Below, in pieces: positions 58,679 through 64,000 of a stretch of DNA of 64,000 nt. This stretch comes from Saccharothrix tamanrassetensis. Its GTDB lineage: Bacteria; Actinomycetota; Actinomycetes; Mycobacteriales; Pseudonocardiaceae. The notes below the pieces were generated by a model. That model was given only the letters and a program-made list of their open reading frames with translations. It was not told the DNA's origin and did not search any database. The translations under genes and the position numbers were made by a program. The stretch lies in assembly GCF_014203665.1 (NCBI RefSeq), contig NZ_JACHJN010000002.1, forward strand, positions 620,001-684,000, written 5' to 3'. How positions within the stretch are numbered: position 1 is the stretch's first letter; each line of letters opens with the position of its first letter.

Positions 58679-59302
58679 ATGGACGTCCTCGTTGTCGAAC
58701 ACCCCCTCGCCAGGGCGCGGCTCACCACCATGCGTGACGCGCGCACCGACAACGCGGCGTTCCGTGCCGCGCTGCACGAGCTGACCGTGATGCTCGTGTA
58801 CGAGGCCACCCGCGACGCGCCGGTCGCCGAGGAACGGGTGCACACGCCGGTCGCGCGCACCACCGGCTACCGCCTGGCCCACCCGCCGCTGCTGGTGCCG
58901 GTGCTGCGGGCCGGGCTGGGCATGGCCGACCAGGCGCACAAGCTCATCCCGGACGCGCAGATGGGGTTCGTCGGACTCGCCCGGGACGAGGAGACGCTCC
59001 AGCCGACGCCGTACATGGAGTCGCTGCCCGAGTCGCTGGCGGGCCGCCCGGTGCTCGTGCTCGACCCGATGCTCGCCACCGGCGGGTCGATGGCCTACAC
59101 GATCCGTCTGCTCACAGATCGTGGGGCGACGGACGTTACGGCGGTGTGCGCCCTGGCCGCGCCCGAGGGCATCGAGCACCTGGCGGACTCGGGTCTGCCG
59201 GTGCGCCTGGTGACCGCCAGCGTCGACGAGCGCCTGAACGACTCCGGGTTCATCGTCCCGGGGCTCGGCGACGCCGGCGATCGCCAGTACGGCGCGGTCT
59301 AG
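58679..59302 (+). CDS. upp: Uracil phosphoribosyltransferase
   Basis: A 207-residue salvage enzyme making UMP from uracil and PRPP. The PRPP loop [10 protein letters not shown] is exact; the VLRAGLGM segment and the C-terminal [13 protein letters not shown] loop that binds uracil are present. Supplies uracil freed by deoA to the nucleotide pool. Divergent from the STAND gene with a 29-base gap. In Mycobacterium upp lies close to the add-deoA-cdd-sdh genes, so this copy marks the far side of the same block. Confidence 0.96.
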   Translation: MDVLVVEHPLARARLTTMRDARTDNAAFRAALHELTVMLVYEATRDAPVAEERVHTPVARTTGYRLAHPPLLVPVLRAGLGMADQAHKLIPDAQMGFVGLARDEETLQPTPYMESLPESLAGRPVLVLDPMLATGGSMAYTIRLLTDRGATDVTAVCALAAPEGIEHLADSGLPVRLVTASVDERLNDSGFIVPGLGDAGDRQYGAV

Positions 59303-59320
59303 CCGGGACCGGACCGCGCC
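59291..59320 (+). terminator. Terminator overlapping the upp stop codon
   Basis: A perfect 9-bp stem (GGCGCGGTC and GACCGCGCC) with a 12-base loop that contains the TAG stop. Confidence 0.6.
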
Positions 59321-59324
59321 GCTA

Positions 59325-59350
59325 GCACTAGTTCAGCGCACTAGTTCAGC
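59325..59350. repeat. 13-bp tandem duplication at the 3' end of the reductase gene
   Basis: GCACTAGTTCAGC occurs twice with no spacer. The second copy holds the last codons and stop of the minus-strand gene; the first repeats them in the spacer. It looks like a recent slippage duplication. Confidence 0.8.
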
Positions 59351-60189
59351 ACCGACAGTTCACCGGCGTGGTCGGCCGCCCACCGGGCCAGCGTCCGACC
59401 CCGCCGACCGATGACCTGTTCGACCGTGGGCAGCAGGTCGGCGGGCTCCTCGTTGAACTGGGCGTAGTACCCCATCATGTACTCGGCGATGTCCCACGGC
59501 AGGCCCACGTCCCGGATGAGCGTGGCCCGCGCCTGGCCGTAGGTCAGCGCCTCGTACCGGATCTCCCGGCCGAGGCCCTCGCCGATCGCGGCCACCTGCT
59601 GCCGGGTCGTCAACGCCTCCGGCCCGCTGAGCCGGTACGCCCGGCCGGCGTGCCCGTCGTCCAGCAGCGCGCGCACCGCGACCTCCGCGATGTCGACCTC
59701 GTGGATCGGCGTGCCGATCGCGTCCGGGTAGGCGGCCCGCACGACGTTCTCCCGCCTGATCGTCTCCGCCCAGATCATCTTGTTGGACATGAACTCACCG
59801 GGTCGGACGTGCGTCCACTCGACGCCGGCGGCCTCGATGACCTTCTCCACCGACTGGTGCGGCTCGTTGCTGCCCGGCCGCTGGACGGCCACCGCGTCGG
59901 TGGACAGGAACACCACCCGGCGCAGGTCCCGCGCCCGCTCCAGGAAGGCCCGCGCGAGGTCCGCGGCCCGGTCGCCCTCCAGCACCGGCAGCAGGAACGC
60001 CGCCGTCACGCCGTCGAGCGGCAGTTCGTCGGGCTTGGTGAGGTCGCCTTTCACAGTCTCGACGTCAGCGGGCAGGCCCGCTTTGTCCGGGTTGCGGGTC
60101 AGCGCCCGCGGTCGCACCCCCTCTTTCACCAGTAGGTCGACCACGTGTCGGCCGACGTTGCCGGTCGCGCCGGTTACCAGGATCGTCAC
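59341..60189 (-). CDS. NmrA-like NAD(P)-binding protein
   Basis: A 282-residue atypical short-chain-dehydrogenase of the NmrA/QOR2-like group. The nucleotide motif TGATGNVG is at residues 6-13 and a conserved RALTRNPDKAGLP follows the second strand. No classical YxxxK pair is visible, so it may be a reductase of quinones or a redox sensor. GTG at 60189 is preferred over the ATG one codon earlier because AAGGGGG is 4 bases from it and only 1 from the ATG. Two palindromes lie upstream. Confidence 0.85.
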   Translation of the reverse strand: MTILVTGATGNVGRHVVDLLVKEGVRPRALTRNPDKAGLPADVETVKGDLTKPDELPLDGVTAAFLLPVLEGDRAADLARAFLERARDLRRVVFLSTDAVAVQRPGSNEPHQSVEKVIEAAGVEWTHVRPGEFMSNKMIWAETIRRENVVRAAYPDAIGTPIHEVDIAEVAVRALLDDGHAGRAYRLSGPEALTTRQQVAAIGEGLGREIRYEALTYGQARATLIRDVGLPWDIAEYMMGYYAQFNEEPADLLPTVEQVIGRRGRTLARWAADHAGELSVLN

Positions 60190-60210
60190 CATTCCCCCTT
60201 GTGAGCCCCT

Positions 60211-60224
60211 GTTCAAACTTGAAC
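60211..60224. promoter_or_regulatory. Palindrome 1 upstream of the NmrA gene
   Basis: GTTCAA-AC-TTGAAC, extended by one T-A pair to 7-bp arms. 22 bases before the NmrA start. Likely operator for an unidentified repressor; its core CAAACTT is shared with palindrome 2. Confidence 0.6.
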
Positions 60225-60260
60225 AACGCGACGCTAGCGCGCCCCGCCCGCCAGCGCACA

Positions 60261-60274
60261 TGCAAACTTTTGCA
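60261..60274. promoter_or_regulatory. Palindrome 2 upstream of the NmrA gene
   Basis: TGCAAA-CT-TTTGCA, 50 bases centre-to-centre from palindrome 1. Sharing of CAAACTT suggests the same or a related protein binds both. Confidence 0.5.
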
Positions 60275-60334
60275 AGACCGATGACCCGCGCATCGGGATC
60301 GGTAGGACCGGATTCGGCCGTTCGGCCGTAGAGG

Positions 60335-60346
60335 TGGTCTAGACCT
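60335..60346. promoter_or_regulatory. dre-type site 1 (DasR/chitinase operator)
   Basis: TGGTCTAGACCT matches the Streptomyces dre core TGGTCTAGACCA with one mismatch. 68 bases before the chitinase start. DasR represses GlcNAc and chitin genes in Streptomyces. Confidence 0.75.
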
Positions 60347-60357
60347 CACCCCTACCG

Positions 60358-60369
60358 TGGTCTGGACCA
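60358..60369. promoter_or_regulatory. dre-type site 2 (DasR/chitinase operator)
   Basis: TGGTCTGGACCA lies inside a perfect 14-bp palindrome (60357-60370) and starts 23 bases after site 1. The pair resembles the direct repeats of Streptomyces chitinase promoters. Confidence 0.75.
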
Positions 60370-60402
60370 CAGAGACCGCTGTCGCCCCTTGCGAGGAGAA
60401 GC

Positions 60403-61692
60403 ATGACGAGCAGGAGATGGGTGCTCCCCGCCCTCCTGGTGTCCGCGCTCACCGTGTCGTTCGCGCCCCAGGCGCTGGCGCACGGCCACGGGCACGGTGA
60501 CAAGCCGCGTACCGTGGGCTACTACACCAACTGGAGCGGGTACGACCGGAACTTCCTGGTGAAGGACCTGGTCACGAACGGCACCGCACCCCGGCTCACG
60601 CACCTGAACTACGCGTTCGGGTTCCTCGACCAGGGCGGCAAGTGCGTCAGCTCCGACCCGTGGGCCGACTACCAGCGGCCGTTCGGCGCGGAGCAGAGCG
60701 TGAGCGGGAAGGCCGACGACCCCGCCCAGCCGCTGCTCGGCAACCTCAACCAGCTCAAGCAGCTCAAGGCCAAGCACCCGAAGCTGCGGGTCAACATCTC
60801 GCTCGGCGGGTGGACCGGCTCGAAGTACTTCTCCGACGCGGCGCTCACCCCGGAGTCCCGCGCGGCGCACGTGAAGTCCTGCATCGACCTGTGGCTCAAG
60901 GGCAACCTGGTCGGCGCGGCACCCGGCGCGGCGGCGGGCCTGTTCGACGGCATCGACCTGGACTGGGAGTGGCCGTCCAGCGAGGGCGCGCCGGGCAACG
61001 TGATCCGGACCGAGGACCGGGAGAACTTCACCGCCCTGCTGCGCGAGTACCGCAAGCAGCTGGGCAGGCTGACGTGGCAGACCGGCCGGTCCTACGACCT
61101 GACCGCGTTCCTGCCCGCGAACCCGGCCTTCATCGACCGCGGCTTCGAGGTCTCGAAGGTGTTCGGCCTGCTGACCTTCGGCACGGTCCAGGGCTACGAC
61201 TACCACGGTGCGTGGGAGCCGTTGACCAACCAGCAGTCCTCGATCCGCACGCCGGCCGCGGACCCCACCTCGCCGAAGTTCAGCTCGCAGGTCACCGTCG
61301 ACCACTACCTGCGCAAGGGCGCGCCGCGGAACAAGGTCGTGCTGGGCGTGCCGTTCTACAGCCGGGGCTGGACCGGCGTCCGCAACGAGAACAACGGCCT
61401 GTTCCAGCCGGCGACCGGGCCCGCGCCCGCCACCTACGAGGCCGGGTACGAGGACTACCGGATCCTCAAGGCGCAGCTGGGCAAGTTCACCGTGCACCGC
61501 GACCCGAAGGCCGGGCACGCGTGGCTGTTCGACGGCACGACGTTCTGGACCTGGGACGACCCGACCGAGCTCAAGCGCAAGGGTCGCTACGTGGCCGAAC
61601 GCCGGCTGGGCGGCGCGATGATCTGGTCGCTGGACGGCGACACCGCCGACGGCGAGCTCATCCGCGGCCTCACAGACGGGCTGTCCCGATAA
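60403..61692 (+). CDS. Secreted GH18 chitinase
   Basis: A 429-residue exported chitinase. Signal peptide at residues 1-27 (ending AQALA), then a short HGHGHGD segment. The GH18 motifs are intact: NISLGGW and the catalytic FDGIDLDWEWP (DxxDxDxE, Glu as acid). FTVHRDPKAGHAWLFDGTTF closes the barrel. It has no chitin-binding or fibronectin domain, so it is a single-domain enzyme. GAGGAG is 6 bases before the ATG. Two dre-like sites upstream indicate GlcNAc-responsive control. Confidence 0.95.
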   Translation: MTSRRWVLPALLVSALTVSFAPQALAHGHGHGDKPRTVGYYTNWSGYDRNFLVKDLVTNGTAPRLTHLNYAFGFLDQGGKCVSSDPWADYQRPFGAEQSVSGKADDPAQPLLGNLNQLKQLKAKHPKLRVNISLGGWTGSKYFSDAALTPESRAAHVKSCIDLWLKGNLVGAAPGAAAGLFDGIDLDWEWPSSEGAPGNVIRTEDRENFTALLREYRKQLGRLTWQTGRSYDLTAFLPANPAFIDRGFEVSKVFGLLTFGTVQGYDYHGAWEPLTNQQSSIRTPAADPTSPKFSSQVTVDHYLRKGAPRNKVVLGVPFYSRGWTGVRNENNGLFQPATGPAPATYEAGYEDYRILKAQLGKFTVHRDPKAGHAWLFDGTTFWTWDDPTELKRKGRYVAERRLGGAMIWSLDGDTADGELIRGLTDGLSR

Positions 61693-61709
61693 GGGCAGTC
61701 CACCGGGGT

Positions 61710-61741
61710 CCGGGGAGGTTTCGCGGCGGCCGCCTCCCCGG
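61710..61741. terminator. Terminator between chitinase and TetR genes
   Basis: A perfect 9-bp stem (CCGGGGAGG and CCTCCCCGG) with a 14-base loop, 17 bases past the chitinase stop and 15 from the end of the convergent gene. Confidence 0.6.
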
Positions 61742-61755
61742 CCCCCACCCCCTTC

Positions 61756-62349
61756 CTACCGGCGGCGCCAGCCCTCGGCGTGAGCGCGGATCGCCGGCTC
61801 GTAGGAGGGTGCGATCTCCACGCCGGGCGGCAGGTTGCCGTTCAGCTCCAGGCTGACCAGGCCGTGCACCACGCCCCACATCGCCAGCGCGATCCGCTCG
61901 CGCGGCGCGGCCACGAACAGGCCGGAGTCGACGGCCCGGCCCACGTTCTCGACCAGCGGCACGAACGTCTCGGCGGCGGCGGCCCTGGTCTGTTCGGACG
62001 GCTCGAAGTTCGGGATGACCCTGCTGAACATCACCAGGTAGAACTGCGGGTCGGCGAGCGCGCTGGCCCGGTACGCGAGCCCGAGCTGGACGATGTCCTC
62101 CACCGGGTCGTCGGTCCTGGGCAGTGCCGCGAGGCGGTCGCCGAACCTGCGGAACGCCTCCCCGTACAACGCGTCGAGCAGCGCCGGCTTGCCGCCGAAC
62201 AGCGAGTACACGGCGGTGGTCGAGGTGTTGACATCCGCCGCCAGCCTGCGCAAGCTCAGAGCGCCCGGTCCTTCCGTGGACAGCAGCTCGCCGGCGCGGT
62301 CGAGCAGGCGGACGCGGAGCGCGTCGTCGTGGGTCTTCGGTCTCGGCAC
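61756..62349 (-). CDS. TetR-family regulator (WHG-domain type)
   Basis: A 197-residue repressor. N-terminal HTH at about 22-55 (ALSLRRLAADVNTSTTAVYS). The C-terminal domain has the WHG landmarks YLVMFSRVIP and MWGVVHGLVSLEL. GTG at 62349 is favoured because TACGAT ends 6 bases before it (leaderless); a GTG two codons earlier is possible. Ligand and target unknown; the palindrome in its own promoter suggests autoregulation. Confidence 0.9.
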   Translation of the reverse strand: MPRPKTHDDALRVRLLDRAGELLSTEGPGALSLRRLAADVNTSTTAVYSLFGGKPALLDALYGEAFRRFGDRLAALPRTDDPVEDIVQLGLAYRASALADPQFYLVMFSRVIPNFEPSEQTRAAAAETFVPLVENVGRAVDSGLFVAAPRERIALAMWGVVHGLVSLELNGNLPPGVEIAPSYEPAIRAHAEGWRRR

Positions 62350-62355
62350 CGGCAC

Positions 62356-62361
62356 ATCGTA
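62356..62361 (-). promoter_or_regulatory. Leaderless promoter -10 of the TetR gene
   Basis: TACGAT on the minus strand ends 6 bases before the GTG at 62349. Confidence 0.45.
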
Positions 62362-62362
62362 T

Positions 62363-62377
62363 CGCAACAGTGTTATA
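62363..62377. promoter_or_regulatory. Putative TetR operator
   Basis: An imperfect palindrome centred on AACA-G-TGTT with a flanking TATA on one side, just upstream of the TetR -10. Position and symmetry suit autorepression. Confidence 0.45.
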
Positions 62378-62410
62378 AAACATGGTCTGGTCACCGTGGT
62401 ATCAAGTTGG

Positions 62411-62416
62411 TACCGT
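62411..62416 (+). promoter_or_regulatory. Leaderless promoter -10 of the CopG-like gene
   Basis: TACCGT ends 7 bases before the ATG at 62424. Confidence 0.45.
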
Positions 62417-62423
62417 CCTTGGC

Positions 62424-62630
62424 ATGGCGATGACCCTGCGTCTGAGCGATGAGGAGAACCGGCGGCTCGACGAGCTCGCCGCGGCTGAAGGCCGGTCGAA
62501 GCAGGAGGTCGTCCGGCTGGCGCTGGCGGAGCGCTGGGCGCGGCTGCAGAAGGAGGAGCAGCTGTCCGAGGTCCTCGGGCGGGTGCTGCCGAAGTACCGG
62601 GGCCTGCTCGACCGGCTCGGCTCGGCCTGA
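62424..62630 (+). CDS. CopG/Arc-type ribbon-helix-helix antitoxin-like protein
   Basis: A 68-residue protein with the ribbon-helix-helix fold: strand MTLRLSDEE, helix NRRLDELAAAEGRSKQEVV and helix RLALAERWARLQ. Such proteins repress their own operon and neutralise a toxin bound to the C-terminal tail. The Doc-like gene lies 378 bases further, further than usual for a pair. Diverges from the TetR gene with a 74-base gap that holds both promoters. Confidence 0.85.
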   Translation: MAMTLRLSDEENRRLDELAAAEGRSKQEVVRLALAERWARLQKEEQLSEVLGRVLPKYRGLLDRLGSA

Positions 62631-62707
62631 ACCCGCCTGCTGAGACACGGCCTCGTACGTCCGGCGTATGTGACTGGTCCACACGTTCGAGTGAAGGACC
62701 CGTACGT

Positions 62708-62723
62708 TCGAACTGCTGTTCGA
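62708..62723. promoter_or_regulatory. LexA (SOS) box
   Basis: TCGAAC-TGCT-GTTCGA is an exact match to the mycobacterial/actinobacterial LexA consensus TCGAAC-N4-GTTCGA. It abuts TAGTCT at 62724, so LexA would block that promoter. A DNA-damage-induced transcript is expected. Confidence 0.75.
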
Positions 62724-62729
62724 TAGTCT
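62724..62729 (+). promoter_or_regulatory. Promoter -10 next to the LexA box
   Basis: TAGTCT ends 6 bases before a GTG at 62736 that opens into the frame of the Doc-like gene. Confidence 0.4.
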
Positions 62730-63008
62730 GTGTTCGTGCAGCTCAATCGACGTAGCGGGATCGAGTACCTCGTTCACCGGTGTGAACGCGCACGCCGACC
62801 ACCGGCACCCCGGTATGGTGCGCCGTTGAAGATCGGGCCGCGTCCGGAGTGCACCACGGTGCCCCGCGAGGTCGACAACATCCTCGCCGCCGGCTGGGCG
62901 GTCAGGCGATACAGACCTGAGGTGGTCGGTGGTGGTGCCGCAGGCATCCCGGACGCGGCGTGGCCGCGCCGAAATCCCCGCCCCTCAGGACAGGGAGCGC
63001 GTCAAGCA

Positions 63009-63392
63009 GTGGTCAACTACCTCGACGCCGGCGACTTGCTCGTGCTGGCGACCGCCGTCACCGGCGGGGATCTGGTCGTGCGCGACTTAGGTCTCCTCGA
63101 CTCCGCAGCGCACCGGCCACGGGCCACGGTGCTCGGGGTCGAGGCATACGACTCGCTCTGGCTGAAAGCCTCGGCCCTGCTCGACTCCATCGTGCGCACC
63201 CGGCCGCTGGCCGAGGGCAACTGGAGGTTGGGCTGGGTCGCGGCCGTGACGCTGTGCGACATCAACGGCTGGTGGATCGACGCGGCCGAAGACGAAGCGC
63301 TCGACCTGGTCAGAGCCCTGGGCCGGGAGCAGATCGACGTGGCCGGCATGGCCGCCCACCTGGAGGCCTGGGGCATACCCAAGGACGACTGA
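63009..63392 (+). CDS. Doc-like (Fic-fold) toxin with degenerate active site
   Basis: A 127-residue death-on-curing-type protein: VNYLDAGDLLVLATAVTGG, VVRDLGLLDSAAHRPRATV, then LLDSIVRTRPLAEGNWRLGW. Doc toxins have H-x-F/x-x-D/E-GN-K-R-T here. The catalytic His reads Arg and the Lys of GNKR reads Trp, so kinase activity on EF-Tu is doubtful. The C-terminal helices are intact. GTG at 63009 fits normal Doc length; GGGAG lies 11 bases upstream. An in-frame start at 62736 would give 218 residues. Confidence 0.75.
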   Translation: MVNYLDAGDLLVLATAVTGGDLVVRDLGLLDSAAHRPRATVLGVEAYDSLWLKASALLDSIVRTRPLAEGNWRLGWVAAVTLCDINGWWIDAAEDEALDLVRALGREQIDVAGMAAHLEAWGIPKDD

Positions 63393-63550
63393 CGCCCATC
63401 CGGAGCTTGCTCGACCGAGCACATCGTCGGTCGGGCACAGCGTGTTCCGGCGTGCTCGGACAACGCCGGATCGGGCTCCGCGAACCGACCCGCGGCGAGC
63501 CTGCCACCGGCTCCGGCCCACCGGAACGCGAGCCGGTAGGCCGAACCGGG

Positions 63551-63581
63551 TTGACCTGGAGTGCACTCCAGCTCCTACCGT
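63551..63581 (+). promoter_or_regulatory. MerR-type promoter with 19-bp spacer
   Basis: TTGACC (-35) and TACCGT (-10, 63576-63581) are 19 bp apart, the MerR-type over-long spacer, with the palindrome CTGGAGTGCACTCCAG between them (63556-63571). The -10 is 6 bases before the GTG at 63588. The regulator evidently controls its own operon. Confidence 0.85.
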
Positions 63582-63587
63582 CGTGGG

Positions 63588-63971
63588 GTGACTTACTCGA
63601 TCGCCCAGGCGGCTGAGCGCAGTGGGTTGTCCATCGACACGCTGCGCTACTACGAACGGATCGGGCTGGTCGACCCGCCTGCCCGGGACTCCGGAGGACG
63701 ACGCAGCTACAGCGATGACGACCTGAGCTGGCTCGTCTTCCTCACCCGGCTGCGCACCACCGGGATGCCGATCCGCATGATGCGCGAGTACGCGCAGCTC
63801 CGGCACCACGGCGCGGCGACGGCGGGCAGGCGCAAGCAGATGTTGTTCGAGCACCGGGCGTCGGTGCGCGAGCGGATCGCCGAACTCCAGTCGTGCCTCG
63901 ACGTGCTGGAGTACAAGATCGCGCACTACGAGCAGATCGAGCACACGTTCGTCGAAGGGATCACCGCGTGA
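63588..63971 (+). CDS. MerR-family regulator
   Basis: A 127-residue activator. N-terminal winged HTH (YSIAQAAERSGLSIDTLRYY, ERIGLVDP) and a coiled-coil dimer helix. No Cys, so it is not a metal- or redox-sensing type; a small-molecule or aldehyde-responsive member is more likely. GTG at 63588 fixed by the promoter spacing. Its stop overlaps the start of the next gene (GTGA). Confidence 0.93.
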   Translation: MTYSIAQAAERSGLSIDTLRYYERIGLVDPPARDSGGRRSYSDDDLSWLVFLTRLRTTGMPIRMMREYAQLRHHGAATAGRRKQMLFEHRASVRERIAELQSCLDVLEYKIAHYEQIEHTFVEGITA

Positions 63972-64000
63972 CACTGCTGGGCACCACACTCGAAGTCGGG
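63968..64000 (+). CDS. Start of a MerR-regulated gene, possibly an aldo/keto reductase (cut by window end)
   Basis: GTG at 63968 overlaps the MerR stop by GTGA. The visible residues TLLGTTLEVG resemble the start of an aldo/keto reductase (family form LGxTGLxVG), but only 11 codons are present. Confidence 0.5.
   Translation, partial: MTLLGTTLEVG

Larger units (their letters stand above)
62631..63008 (+). other. Spacer between antitoxin and Doc-like gene with SOS box and possible reading frame
   Basis: 378 bases. It holds the LexA-type box and a leaderless start GTG at 62736 that is in frame with the Doc-like gene without a stop. If used, the protein would have a 91-residue N-terminal extension (starting QLNRRSGIEYLVHRCERARR) that resembles nothing I know. 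Composition is noisier than the flanking genes. It may be an insertion relic. Confidence 0.4.

Overview
The window is very GC-rich actinobacterial chromosome. Leaderless TAnnnT-type promoters, GTG starts, a fused F420-synthase gene (fbiC), twin-arginine and lipoprotein signals, type VII-secretion-like proteins and XRE/DUF397 pairs point to a mycelial Pseudonocardiales organism (Saccharothrix, Lentzea or Actinosynnema type). That genus-level placement is an inference. No rRNA, tRNA, insertion sequence or CRISPR array was seen.

Layout. 0-11.6 kb is mostly housekeeping: a P450 with a coupled small Cys protein, exonuclease III, a Tat-exported metallophosphoesterase, fbiC, trpS, a YihY-type membrane protein, two small membrane proteins and a D-Ala-D-Ala carboxypeptidase. 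12.0-15.4 kb is sdhCDAB on the minus strand. 29.3-41.6 kb carries a BMP-type nucleoside ABC importer coupled to cdd and deoA, then a secreted hydrolase, a hendecad-repeat coiled-coil protein, add and a conserved acidic protein. With the later pfkB kinase, deoC and upp, these form a nucleoside uptake and salvage block. Its gene set resembles the upp-add-deoA-cdd-sdh region of Mycobacterium, but it is split by accessory islands.

Island 1 (15.6-28.8 kb, minus strand) is an operon of a YbaB-like protein, a WXG100-like coiled-coil protein, a 3233-residue toxin and a 422-residue putative immunity protein. The toxin has an ESX-type N-terminus, Gly/Pro repeats, five large repeat domains, two coiled coils and a C-terminal papain-fold glutamine-deamidase-like domain. 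The immunity protein is an internal duplication whose half-domains resemble the toxin fold without its cysteine. A G-rich leader and a 23-bp hairpin lie upstream. Island 2 (41.7-44.8 kb) is a second ESX-like set: an EspC-like protein, a WXG100-NlpC/P60 fusion and two YbaB-like proteins, with a divergent SUKH (SMI1/KNR4) protein.

Island 3 (50.0-58.6 kb) looks like a protease/NTPase conflict system. It has an XRE regulator, a 57-residue DUF397 protein and a caspase-WD40-TM protein in one tightly coupled operon. Beside it is a 1783-residue protein combining a trypsin-like protease, a degenerate metallophosphoesterase, a NACHT NTPase, pentapeptide repeats and WD40 repeats.

The right end (58.7-64 kb) holds upp, an NmrA-type reductase behind paired palindromes, a GH18 chitinase behind two DasR-type (dre) sites, a TetR regulator, a CopG/Doc-like toxin-antitoxin remnant with a perfect SOS-box match between its halves, and a MerR regulator with a textbook 19-bp-spacer promoter that runs into a truncated gene at the edge.
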